DNA from: MnTg04 sp964568075
GTDB lineage: Bacteria > Pseudomonadota > Gammaproteobacteria > Steroidobacterales > MnTg04
Length of the DNA: 64,000 nucleotides
Direction of reading: 5' to 3'
Assembly: GCA_964568075.1 (NCBI GenBank)
Contig: CAZMOM010000002.1
Location: 124,001 to 188,000 of the forward strand
The first letter of the stretch is position 1, and each line of letters starts with the position of its first letter. Below are positions 27,672 to 36,797 of this stretch, piece after piece. A program made the position numbers and the translations under genes. The notes beneath the pieces are model-generated. The model was not told where the DNA came from and did not search any database. It saw only the letters and a program-made list of their open reading frames with translations.

Positions 27672-27701
27672 GAAACCCGGCGCAAGCCGGGTTTCTTGTT
27701 T
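27672..27701 (+). terminator. Rho-independent terminator after the PuuD-like gene
   Basis: A perfect 10-bp stem (GAAACCCGGC / GCCGGGTTTC) with a GCAA tetraloop is followed by TTGTTT. It lies 21 bp beyond the stop at 27650 and separates that gene from nadC. Confidence 0.85.
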
Positions 27702-27774
27702 CCCGGTTTGTAATGCCGATTATTTCATTCTGTTAACGCAAGCATCCGACGATCGGCGAGAGACGGCCAGCGCA

Positions 27775-28650
27775 ATGACAAGCCAGACAGATACAGAAAA
27801 TCATTTGCTCCCGATTCCTGGAGACTTATCGACTTGTGTACAACGAGCGCTCGAGGAAGACATTGGTCATGGCGATATAACGGCTGCCCTGGTCGCCAAA
27901 GAAGCAACTGCGCAGGCCAGGGTTATTACTCGCGAAGAGACACTAATCTGCGGACGACCCTGGTTCGACGAGGTGTTTCATCAGCTGGACCCAAATGTCG
28001 ACGTCGATTGGCAATTCACGGAAGGAGAGAAAGCAGGAATTGGCCAGGTCGTCTGCCAGCTAGGCGGTCCCGCGCAGATACTGCTTACCGGCGAGCGCAC
28101 GGCCTTGAATTTTCTGCAAACACTGTCGGCGACAGCGAATACCGCACGACTGTTTGCCGACGCGGTCAGCGGCACCGAATGCCGGATTCTGGATACGCGA
28201 AAAACCATCCCGGGTCTGCGTAGCGCCCAGAAGTACGCGGTCAGGTGCGGCGGTGCGTGTAACCATCGGATCGGCTTGTACGACGGCATATTGATCAAGG
28301 ATAATCATATCGCGGCAGCCGGTTCCATCGAAAAGGCGATCACGCGGGCGCGGTCGGTCAGCGACCTGCCGATTGAAATCGAAGTGGAGGATCTGGATCA
28401 GCTAGAGCAGGCGCTGGCGGCGGGAGCGAACATCGTCTTGCTGGATAATTTTTCCAACGAGTTGCTACGCCAGGCCGTCAGCAAGACGCGGGATGCGGAT
28501 GGCAACACCAAACTGGAAGCTTCCGGCGGATACCGGTTGGAGCAACTTAGAGACGCTGCCGAAACGGGTGTGGATTTCATTTCCTCAGGTGCGCTGACAA
28601 AAAACATCCGCGCCGTAGACTTGTCGATGCGCTTTGATTTCGACCGGTAA
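27775..28650 (+). CDS. nadC: Nicotinate-nucleotide pyrophosphorylase (carboxylating)
   Basis: This 291-residue enzyme converts quinolinate and PRPP to nicotinate mononucleotide in NAD synthesis. Signatures include EDIGHGDIT, the substrate-binding RKTIPGLRSAQKYAV, GGACNHRIGLYDGILIKDNH and the C-terminal phosphate-binding EASGGYRLEQL and FISSGALTKN. The length is normal. It stands alone between the upstream terminator and fadE. Confidence 0.97.
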   Translation: MTSQTDTENHLLPIPGDLSTCVQRALEEDIGHGDITAALVAKEATAQARVITREETLICGRPWFDEVFHQLDPNVDVDWQFTEGEKAGIGQVVCQLGGPAQILLTGERTALNFLQTLSATANTARLFADAVSGTECRILDTRKTIPGLRSAQKYAVRCGGACNHRIGLYDGILIKDNHIAAAGSIEKAITRARSVSDLPIEIEVEDLDQLEQALAAGANIVLLDNFSNELLRQAVSKTRDADGNTKLEASGGYRLEQLRDAAETGVDFISSGALTKNIRAVDLSMRFDFDR

Positions 28651-28711
28651 CCGGCTGATGTCAGCGGCGGCGGGGATGAATTTTTCGCCAAAATACCTGT
28701 CAAATCTGCTA

Positions 28712-28726
28712 TGATGCATTGCATCA
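28712..28726. promoter_or_regulatory. Palindrome over a possible -10 box upstream of fadE
   Basis: The perfect palindrome TGATGCATTGCATCA (7+1+7) lies 52 bp before the fadE start. It overlaps the TATGAT at 28710-28715, which could be a -10 box, although no good -35 is visible. It is a plausible repressor site. It does not resemble the E. coli FadR consensus, so the regulator is unknown. Confidence 0.45.
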
Positions 28727-28777
28727 ATCTGCTCACTTTTCAGCGAGCAGCGCAGGCCAGGACCAGGAGGAATTGAA

Positions 28778-31219
28778 ATGACGGCCTTAACTTGGATTCT
28801 GATCGCGGTTGCATTCATCACGCTTGCCCATCTCCGCGTAAAACTCTGGCAATGGACGTTGGCGATAGCAGCGATTATCGGCGCACTCCAGTTCTCCGCC
28901 GGTCAGCTCAGCTTGTTTCCCTGGTTGGTATTTGCCCTGCTGGCCACACCACTTAATATTAAACCGCTGCGCCGGGAAATTCTGAGCAAGCCGCTGATGA
29001 AATGGTTCGGTTCCGTTTTGCCGCCGATGTCGAGCACGGAAAAAGAAGCCATTGATGCGGGTACTGTCTGGTGGGATGGCGAGTTGTTCAGCGGCCGGCC
29101 GAACTGGCGGCGACTGCTGGATTTTCCAGAGTCCGAGCTTAGCGAAGAAGAAAAAGCGTTTATTGCAGGCCCCGTCGCCGAATTGTGCGAAACCCTCGAT
29201 GACTGGCAGATCAATAACGAGCTAAACGATTTGCCGAAAGAAACCTGGAATTGCATCAGAAAAAACAAATTCTTCGGCATGATAATCCCGAAAAAATATG
29301 GCGGACTGGAATTTTCACCGCGAGCCCAGTCCGAGGTTGTCATGCACGTTGCCAGCCGCAGCCTGGCCGCTGGCGTCACCGTTATGGTTCCAAACTCACT
29401 CGGGCCGGGCGAGTTACTGATGCATTATGGCACCGATGAACAGAAGGACTATTACCTGCCACGCCTCGCACGCGGCGAAGAAATTCCCGCGTTCGCGTTG
29501 ACCAGCCCGTATGCCGGCTCGGATGCCGGCGCGATGCCCGATTACGGCATTGTCTGCAAGGGGCAGTACAAGGGCAAAGAAGTCCTTGGTTTCAACATAA
29601 ACTGGTCGAAACGCTATATCACGCTGGGTCCTGCGTGCACGATCCTCGGTCTCGCTTTCAAGGCGCGTGATCCGGACGGATTGCTGGGTGGCGAGGAAGA
29701 ACTGGGCATCACCTGCGCCTTGATTCCAACGGATACACCGGGCGTAAACGTCGGCGACCGGCACAACCCGGGCGGCGCATTTCTGAATGGCCCGAATTAC
29801 GGCAAAGATGTTTTCGTACCCATGGAATGGATCATTGGCGGACAGGAGTATGTTGGCCAGGGCTGGCGCATGCTGATGGACTGCCTGTCTGTTGGCAGGG
29901 CAATTTCGCTGCCCGCGCTGGGAACCGCGGCCGGTAAGCTCTGTTCTTTGACGACCGGCGCCTACGCCAGGATACGCAAACAATTTAAGATGCCAATCGG
30001 TCGCTTTGAAGGTGTCGAGGAAGCCCTGACCCGGATTGCCGGCCTGACATACCGGATGGATGCGGCGCGTCGCCTGACGGCATCGGGCCTCGCTCTCGGA
30101 GAAAAACCTTCGGTGCTGTCAGCGATCCTCAAGTATCACAATACCGAGGCTATGCGTCAGACGCTGAATGACGCCATGGATGTTCATGGTGGCCGTGCGG
30201 TTTGTTGCGGACCCCGAAATTATCTCGTTTCGACATATCGCACAGTGCCGGTCGCGATTACGGTCGAAGGGGCCAATATCCTGACCCGCAGCATGATTAT
30301 TTTTGGCCAGGGGGCCATTCGCTGCCACCCCTATGTCCTTAAGGAAATGCTGGCGGTAACAAACGAAAATAAAGCGAAAGGCCTGCAAGAATTTGATGAG
30401 GCGATGTTCGGACACATCGGATTTACGATCAGTAACGCTGTACGTGCGTTTGTCGGCGCTCTTACCGGATCGCGCCTGGTCAGCGTTCCCGATATCGGGC
30501 CGCTGACCTCGTATCAGAGACGACTGTCTCGCATGAGTTCGGCATTCGCCTTTGTTGCGGATGTCGCCATGCTGACGCTTGGTGGCGAACTCAAACGGCG
30601 TGAGAAATTGTCGGCGAGATTCGGTGACATTCTCAGTCATCTTTATTTTGGTTCCGCGGTGATCAGGCATTATGAAGTTCAGGGGCGCTGCGCCGCAGAC
30701 CTTCCGCTCGCACAGTGGGTACTCGAAGACTCGCTGGGTATTATGGAAGAACGCCTTGACGCAATTCTGCGCAACTTCCCTTCGCCTCTCACCGGACATT
30801 TGATGCGCTGGGTGGTCATGCCTTTGGGTCGTCGTGCGAAGGGTGCGTCGGACAGTCTCGGACACAAGGTTGCCCGTATTTTGCTTGAGCCTTCTGCCAC
30901 GCGCGACCGACTGGTAGACGGTATCTTCGTAAGACTGCAGAAAGACGACCCGGTCGGACGGGTTGAACTGGCCTTCCGAAAATCCGTTGAATCAGAGCCC
31001 CTGGAGCAAAAAATCAGAACGGCCACTGGCAAGCAGGTTTTACCCTATGACTTCGAAGACGCCGTTGCCGCAGGGCTCGAGGCTGGCATAATTACCGATA
31101 TGGAAGCTCAGCTGGTCAGGGAAGCTGCGGAACTGGTCGATGACGCCTTGCAGGTTGATGTATTCGCGGCCGACGCCGAGCTGAAAAAATCCGCAAAAGA
31201 CATCGCCCGGACAGGCTGA
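28778..31219 (+). CDS. fadE: Long-form acyl-CoA dehydrogenase (FadE type)
   Basis: This 813-residue FAD enzyme catalyses the first step of fatty acid beta-oxidation. Two or three N-terminal hydrophobic segments (residues 1-60) suggest membrane association, as in E. coli FadE. The flavin-dehydrogenase core follows, with AFALTSPYAGSDAGAM, the SVGRAISLPALGT segment and DVHGGRAVCCGPRNYL. The C-terminal DUF1974-type extension is present, so the length equals the FadE norm. AGGAGG lies 6 bp before the ATG. Confidence 0.95.
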   Translation: MTALTWILIAVAFITLAHLRVKLWQWTLAIAAIIGALQFSAGQLSLFPWLVFALLATPLNIKPLRREILSKPLMKWFGSVLPPMSSTEKEAIDAGTVWWDGELFSGRPNWRRLLDFPESELSEEEKAFIAGPVAELCETLDDWQINNELNDLPKETWNCIRKNKFFGMIIPKKYGGLEFSPRAQSEVVMHVASRSLAAGVTVMVPNSLGPGELLMHYGTDEQKDYYLPRLARGEEIPAFALTSPYAGSDAGAMPDYGIVCKGQYKGKEVLGFNINWSKRYITLGPACTILGLAFKARDPDGLLGGEEELGITCALIPTDTPGVNVGDRHNPGGAFLNGPNYGKDVFVPMEWIIGGQEYVGQGWRMLMDCLSVGRAISLPALGTAAGKLCSLTTGAYARIRKQFKMPIGRFEGVEEALTRIAGLTYRMDAARRLTASGLALGEKPSVLSAILKYHNTEAMRQTLNDAMDVHGGRAVCCGPRNYLVSTYRTVPVAITVEGANILTRSMIIFGQGAIRCHPYVLKEMLAVTNENKAKGLQEFDEAMFGHIGFTISNAVRAFVGALTGSRLVSVPDIGPLTSYQRRLSRMSSAFAFVADVAMLTLGGELKRREKLSARFGDILSHLYFGSAVIRHYEVQGRCAADLPLAQWVLEDSLGIMEERLDAILRNFPSPLTGHLMRWVVMPLGRRAKGASDSLGHKVARILLEPSATRDRLVDGIFVRLQKDDPVGRVELAFRKSVESEPLEQKIRTATGKQVLPYDFEDAVAAGLEAGIITDMEAQLVREAAELVDDALQVDVFAADAELKKSAKDIARTG

Positions 31220-31271
31220 TCGATGTTGAAAAAACGTGTGTCGCCGGGCCTTTTGTTCCGCTAAGCGGACC

Positions 31272-33981
31272 CTATTCCGACTGCAGTCCGCCCTCATCGT
31301 GATCGGCATCACGGACGATCGGTTGAGGTTCTGACACCCCGTATCCCTGCGCGTAGTCCACGCCCATGCCTTTGAGCATCGCGATGATATCCTCGTTCTC
31401 GGCAAACTCTGCGATGGTCTGTTTACCGGTCAGATGGCCGATTTCGTTAATCGAACGCACCATTTCACGGTCTATCGGGTCATGCAGGATTTCCTTGACG
31501 AAACTGCCGTCAATTTTCAGGAAATCCACGGGGAAATTTTTCAAATAACCGAACGAAGATAACCCGGTACCGAAGTCGTCGAGCGCAAAACAACAACCGA
31601 GCTCTTTGAGCGCCTTGATAAACCGGTTGGCCTGCGAGTAACTGGCGATAGCTGCAGTTTCNNNNNNNNNNCGTTATCTCAAAGCAAATTTTTCCGGCGT
31701 CCAAACCGCTGGTCTGTAGCTGTTCCGTGACAAACGGCAGAAACTTGTCGTCCCCAACACTTTGCCCGGACAGGTTTATTGAACACATTGCCAGTCGCTC
31801 CCGCTCGTCAGCTTCGGAAACCAGCCAGCGGAAAGTATTTTCAATTACCCATCTGTCTATTGCCGGTGTAATGCAGAATCTCTCGGCAGCCGTTATGAAC
31901 AAATCCGGCGTGACTATATTCCCGCTCTCATCCCGCATGCGCAACAGAATCTCGTAATGCGATCCCGTGTCATTATCCTGTAGCGGCATGATGGTCTGGC
32001 GGAAAAGTTCAAACCGGTTTTCTTCAAGGGCGTTATTGATTCGTGCAGCCCACTGCATTTCCTTGCGCCGGCGCATCAGATCGATATCGTTTTCCTGGTA
32101 ACAGTGGATACGATTTCGGCCTGCTTCCTTGGCTGCTGCACATGCGCTGTCGGCCGCACTGAGTAAAGCAGCAACATCCTGATTTTGAGAAGTTATCGGT
32201 ACGATACCGATACTGACCCCAAGCCGGAATGTCCGGTCTTCCCAGATAAACTTGAATTCTTTGACAGTTTCGCGCAGGTCTTCCGATGTTTTGATCGCTT
32301 CATCAAGGGAGCACGATTCGAGCAACACACCGAATTCGTCGCCGCCCAAACGTGCAACCGTATCCCGCCAGCGAATTCTCGATTTTAACAAAGCGCCGAG
32401 TTGCCCTAGCAGCGCATCACCCGCACTGTGACCGCAGGTGTCGTTGACGAGCTTGAACTGGTCAAGATCGAGATAGCAAAGCGCAAACGAAGTTTCACGA
32501 CTTTTGGCGCTTTTTAGCGCCCGTTCAAGTTTGTTTTCAAATTCGCGGCGGTTGACGAGACCAGTCAGAATGTCATGGCTCGCGTGGTAACTAAGTTTGC
32601 GATTCAGTTCACGTGATTCACTGACATCGTGGAACACAAGCACTCCGCCGGTAACGTCCCCCGCCCCGTCACGAATGGGTGCCGCCGTACTTTCTATATA
32701 TAACTCGTTGCCATCCCGACGAATTAAAAGTGCGGGTCTGACCGTTTTGATCAAACGACACCTTTTGATCGCCATCGCCAGCGGATTCTCCAGCGGCTCA
32801 CAAGTTTCTTCGTGGAAACTGCGGAATATTTCTCCGACCTTCTTGCCCTTGGCATTTTCCAGAGACCATCCAGTCAGATCCTCGGCGATCGGATTCAGAT
32901 AGTCCACAATGCTGTTTTCGTCGGTCGTAACGACGCCGTCACCGATCGACTGCAGGGTTATTTGAGCGCGCTCTTTTTCGCGAAAGAGTTCTTCTTCATA
33001 GGTCTTCTGCTCGGTGATGTCCAACTCGACGCCGACCAATCTGCGCAGCTGTCCGCTCTCGGTCTTGAGCGCACGAACCCGACTGTGAACCCAACGCCAG
33101 CCGCCGGCACGATGGCGCATGCGATGAATGCTTTCAAACCCATCCGACCGACCATCAATATGGGCACGCATTTCGCTTTGGACGCGACCCAGGTCATCCG
33201 GGTGAACGAGATCTCTCCATTCCGGCGAATCGGTCAGCTCGTCCTGCGCATAGCCGAGCATCGTTTTCCAGCGTGGTGAAAATTTGAGTCGGCGGGTTGC
33301 GGCGTCATAATCCCAGATGCCGTCATTCGCGCAGGAACGCAATACGTCGTCCCGTTCTTCGATATGCGCCAGGCGCTGACTTTGCGTGAGCTTCTCCAGC
33401 CCTCCGGCCAGCGAAGCGCCAATCAGCTTTAATAACAAATGGTAATCTACGTCCCAGCTTTCGGGCTTCGCGATGTCCGTACACAGACCGAGCATGCCGG
33501 CCATGCGATCGCCAATATTGAATCCGATAACCAATATGGAACCAATGTGTCTGTCGGCCAGGAACAAGGCATCAGAATTCGTGGACGCAACGGCACGAGT
33601 ATCGGCGATCTCGGTCACCCGCATATGCTTCAGGCGGGCTTTCAACCAGGAAAGATCAGCCAGCTCTCTGCCTTTCAACACCTCCACCGCACTCTGGGAA
33701 AAATCGGTTTTCGAAACGATCAGCTTTTCTATACGGCTATTGTCGTCGTCAAACAGTGCGACAAAAACGGTATCTACGGACGAGGCCCTCAGCAGGCTGT
33801 CCAGACTGGATTGTAATTTCTGGTCTGTGTCGTTCTCATTGAGGTTTTGCAGATCGACGGCAATCTTGATGTATTGCAGATCAAGGCTCGCCGTGGATTT
33901 CGCAGGCTGAGATACGACACCGGATACTTTTGTATCCGATTGACCAGGTCTCGTGCCTGTCGCGTCTGCTGGTGAACTCAT
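31272..33981 (-). CDS. GAF-PAS-PAS-GGDEF-EAL c-di-GMP signalling protein (split by an assembly gap)
   Basis: This cytosolic cyclic-di-GMP enzyme has a GAF-like sensor (about residues 30-205), two PAS domains (205-460), a GGDEF domain with intact ARLGGDEFG, and an EAL-type phosphodiesterase domain. The EAL domain has YEILLRM at the EAL position, ICFEIT and then, beyond ten Ns, ETAAIA, DDFGTGLSSFGYL, DFLKIDGSF and a normal C-terminus. Removing the Ns leaves 2700 bp, exactly 900 codons, and joins FEIT to ETAAIA as in the family consensus. The gene is therefore probably intact, about 899 residues, and the apparent frameshift is an artefact. The balance of synthase and phosphodiesterase activity is unknown. 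Confidence 0.88.
31662..31671. other. Assembly gap of ten Ns
   Basis: Ten consecutive Ns interrupt the EAL domain of the c-di-GMP gene. The coding phase on either side is consistent with a true gap of zero, or a multiple of three, bases. The Ns are therefore likely a scaffold placeholder. Confidence 0.95.
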
Positions 33982-34307
33982 CCCAGCTCCCTCTCCTGTG
34001 TCCCGTCGTCCTTATTGTCAGACCCCGTCCCTGAGATCCGGTACCTGCGATACATTGTGCAATAAATTCCGAGGAATGCAAGCTAACGTTATGTTATATC
34101 TAGAAAATGACTTGGTTCATGGTCAGCAACAGACAAACCACACAAGCGAGGGCGCCCTGTGACCGCTGGCCGGGCGCACACCGCAACGTGAAAACAGATT
34201 GAGATTCGCTGGCGTGGACCACAGATTATGGTAATTGCCCGTAATCTGAGTTCTTGCCAAGACAGGCAGGAAACAGTAAACAGAACCACAGACCAGGAGT
34301 ATCCCGC
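33982..34307. other. Divergent intergenic region without a gene
   Basis: About 325 bp separate the leftward c-di-GMP gene from the rightward glycosyltransferase gene. No RNA gene or credible small ORF was recognised. A CAGGAG ribosome-binding element at 34293-34298 serves the TTG start at 34308. Promoters for both genes must lie here, but none stands out by eye. Confidence 0.6.
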
Positions 34308-36065
34308 TTGCCAAGCAACCCCAATGACATCAGTCAGACACGGCGCGACCTTTTCTTTATAACGATCGCGGGCTTGCTGATTCTTGCAGCCGGTATCGGT
34401 CTGCGCGACCCCTGGCCTCCCGATGAATCGCGCTTGGCCTTGATAGCGCGGGATATGGTCCTGAATCATCAATGGTTCTTTCCGATACGAGCCGGCGAGT
34501 ATTACTCCGAGGCACCCCCGCTGTTCCTATGGTGTATCGCGGCGTTTTATTGGCTAACGGGGTCGCTGAAGACCTCCTTCCTGTTGCCTACCCTGCTCGC
34601 GGGTCTGACAACTCTGCTGCTCGTATACGATCTCGGCCGACGGCTTTGGAACCGGGAAACCGGTATTGCTGCCGTAATACTGTTGATGCTGACCTTGCAG
34701 TTTCCGTTACAGGCCAAAACGGCGCAAATAGATGGCCTGCTCGTCATGTGGACCACGCTTGCGGTTTACGGGTTCGCACGGCATATTTTTCTTGGCCCCA
34801 ACTGGAGTCTGTATTTCATCGCGGCGGCAGCGACCGGATTCGGGGTGCTTACGAAAGGGGTCGGCTTTCTGCCCTGGCTGATTTTTATTCCCTATGCCTA
34901 TGTCCTGAAACGGCACTGGGCGGGGACCAACAGGCCGGGTAGCTGGCGTTGGATCCTGGGGCCGCTACTTGCGTTGGCGGTAATCGGTGCCTGGTTGCTG
35001 CCGATGCTGATTTTCAGCGTGAGCAGCGACGATCCCGCCTTGCTCGCCTATCGGGATGAGGTTCTCTGGGGGAAGCCGGTACACCACTACATTGCCCCCG
35101 AAGGTCATGGACGCCCGATCTGGTATTACGTTGTCCAGGTTATTCCCTGGCTGTGGATGCCTGTCGTCGCGTTGTTACCGTGGCTGATTCCCGCATGGCG
35201 CGAGCGTATACGTCTGCGTGACAGCGTCGTTTTTATCCTGCTGTCTTGGGCAGTGATCGTCGTAGCCGTTTTCCATTTTGTCTCCGCGAGGAGAGGCGTC
35301 TATCTATTGCCAGCTTTACCTGTACTGGTACTGGCGGCCGCCCCTTTTTTGCAGGAATTGGCCAGGAAAAAAAATGTCCGTCGTCTTGCCACCATACTGA
35401 CGCTGATCGTGGCCGTCGCTGGCGTCAGTCCGGTCATCTATTTCAAATTGATCGCGGCACAACGCGGCCTGGACCTGGTCAACGCCTATCTCGTAGAGCC
35501 CTGGGCGCCATTGATAACCATCGGTATTGCCGGTCTGTGCATTGTCCTTGCCTGCCGCGTGCGCCAGGCCGTCACCGGGTTCGCAATCATGATGGGCCTC
35601 GTGTGGATGGTTTTCAGTTTGTGGCTGTCGCCGCTCACCAATTCATCACAAAATGGCGCTGATCTGATGAGCTCGGCTGAACGGATAGCTGGTCCCGATC
35701 AGGAAATGGGAGTTGTCCGCTACAAAGACAAATTTTTGTTATTTGCAACCCGTCCTGTGACCCATTTTGGATACAAGGAAGTACCCGCCGCACAGGAATT
35801 GTATAACGCCATTGCCTGGCTCGATCAAAAACAGAATCGCGTACTGTTACTCGAAGAGGAGTTCTGGAACAGCTGTTTTAGCGACAGCCTCGAAGACCAG
35901 ACCCTGTTCGCCAGCCGCCGTCGCTGGCACCTGGCAGACAGCCAGTCCGTACTCGATGATTGCCGCGGACACGGCGATGCCTCATCAGCTCTGGTCTACA
36001 CCCCGCCATTCTGGCCGGATCATCCTTACGCCGCGGCCAGGCAGGGAACGACTCGCGATCCTTAG
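34308..36065 (+). CDS. Family 39 glycosyltransferase (ArnT/PMT-like)
   Basis: This integral membrane protein of about 585 residues has roughly twelve hydrophobic segments. The first periplasmic loop carries WPPDESRLALIARDM, whose Asp-Glu pair is the catalytic/metal site of GT-C fold enzymes. The next loop, SEAPPLFLWCIAAFYWLTG, matches the ArnT/PMT family. Such enzymes transfer a sugar from an undecaprenyl- or dolichyl-phosphate donor to lipid A or protein. The acceptor is unknown. I use TTG 34308 because CAGGAG precedes it by 9 bp. The end overlaps the convergent VOC gene by 4 bp. Confidence 0.8.
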   Translation: MPSNPNDISQTRRDLFFITIAGLLILAAGIGLRDPWPPDESRLALIARDMVLNHQWFFPIRAGEYYSEAPPLFLWCIAAFYWLTGSLKTSFLLPTLLAGLTTLLLVYDLGRRLWNRETGIAAVILLMLTLQFPLQAKTAQIDGLLVMWTTLAVYGFARHIFLGPNWSLYFIAAAATGFGVLTKGVGFLPWLIFIPYAYVLKRHWAGTNRPGSWRWILGPLLALAVIGAWLLPMLIFSVSSDDPALLAYRDEVLWGKPVHHYIAPEGHGRPIWYYVVQVIPWLWMPVVALLPWLIPAWRERIRLRDSVVFILLSWAVIVVAVFHFVSARRGVYLLPALPVLVLAAAPFLQELARKKNVRRLATILTLIVAVAGVSPVIYFKLIAAQRGLDLVNAYLVEPWAPLITIGIAGLCIVLACRVRQAVTGFAIMMGLVWMVFSLWLSPLTNSSQNGADLMSSAERIAGPDQEMGVVRYKDKFLLFATRPVTHFGYKEVPAAQELYNAIAWLDQKQNRVLLLEEEFWNSCFSDSLEDQTLFASRRRWHLADSQSVLDDCRGHGDASSALVYTPPFWPDHPYAAARQGTTRDP

Positions 36066-36478
36066 GAAGCCTTGTCTGCGGCCGACTCGGTAAATTGCAT
36101 CTGTGCACCAAACGTGTCTGCCGGATCAAGGTCTATTACACGCCAGTCGTCCAGACCCTGACGCGGCGCCTTTTGAAGAAGCCGGCCTCCACGTTCTTGC
36201 AACGTGGCCGAAGCGCTTTCAACATCATCGACTTGAAACGAGATCAAAAAGAACCCTTCGCCGTGCTCCGCGAGATGGCGGCCTGGAACACTATCGGGAT
36301 TCGTCGGTTGCACCAGGACTATCCATACATCCCCCAGCTTGAACCTTGCCGTTCTCACGCCGCGCGCGGCCAGTGTACTCGTTGCATCCGGCTGAATATC
36401 GAACAATCTCTGATAGCGCCTTACCGCTGATTCCAGATCCTTCACCAGAAAATTGATATGGTGAACCTTGTTGAGCAT
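36062..36478 (-). CDS. VOC-superfamily (glyoxalase/epimerase-like) protein
   Basis: This 138-residue protein is built of two beta-alpha-beta-beta-beta modules, with an N-terminal HHINFLVKDLE that supplies the first metal ligand, as in methylmalonyl-CoA epimerase and glyoxalase I. The second-module ligand position (FFLISFQVDDV) lacks the usual His, so the exact activity is uncertain. GGAGGGG precedes the start. It is divergent from the TonB receptor gene across a region containing two TTGTATACAA sites, so it may belong to the same regulon and could act as an epimerase on an acyl-CoA intermediate. Confidence 0.75.
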   Translation of the reverse strand: MLNKVHHINFLVKDLESAVRRYQRLFDIQPDATSTLAARGVRTARFKLGDVWIVLVQPTNPDSVPGRHLAEHGEGFFLISFQVDDVESASATLQERGGRLLQKAPRQGLDDWRVIDLDPADTFGAQMQFTESAADKAS

Positions 36479-36653
36479 GATGCGCCCCTCCGGCCTGATA
36501 TTTGACCGACGTGAAACGACAATTCGCCGCTCGACCAGAGCCCCGGGACCTGAATTTCTTCATTTCTTGCTGCGTTTGCGGGCAGACGCAGATGCAGCCG
36601 TTCTCTGGAGCAACAGGCGTCGTAACTCGCCATTCTCAAGGGTCTTCCCCGAT

Positions 36654-36663
36654 TTGTATACAA
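36654..36663. promoter_or_regulatory. Operator TTGTATACAA, upstream copy at the TonB receptor promoter
   Basis: A perfect 10-bp palindrome, identical to the core of the 45181-45196 site. It lies 38 bp upstream of a TATAAT box. Half-sites of this kind are typical of GntR/FCD regulators, and one is encoded at 39429-40097. Confidence 0.7.
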
Positions 36664-36701
36664 CACGTCGCTTATCGTACCTGTTTACAGGAAAATTGGC
36701 C

Positions 36702-36707
36702 TATAAT
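36702..36707 (+). promoter_or_regulatory. Probable -10 box of the TonB receptor gene
   Basis: TATAAT in CCTATAATAGACTG lies 90 bp before the receptor ATG and is bracketed by two copies of TTGTATACAA. No good -35 hexamer occurs at 16-18 bp spacing. The promoter may be weak or need an activator. Confidence 0.55.
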
Positions 36708-36715
36708 AGACTGTA

Positions 36716-36725
36716 TTGTATACAA
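36716..36725. promoter_or_regulatory. Operator TTGTATACAA, downstream copy at the TonB receptor promoter
   Basis: The second perfect copy of the palindrome starts 8 bp after the TATAAT box, so it covers the expected transcription start. A bound repressor here would block initiation. Confidence 0.7.
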
Positions 36726-36797
36726 CCTGAGCAAATAGTTTTTGATCATCAATGGTCGCAGTAGACGGCCACCATAATAGTTAGCTGGGGGTGCGCA

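Noticed and set aside
31256..31269. Hairpin TCCGC-TAA-GCGGA between fadE and the c-di-GMP gene as a terminator
   Set aside because: The stem is only 5 bp and no T-tract follows on either strand.
36062..36478. Calling the VOC protein methylmalonyl-CoA epimerase
   Set aside because: The second-module metal-binding His is not in place and no mutase or propionyl-CoA carboxylase gene is nearby, so only a superfamily call is supported.
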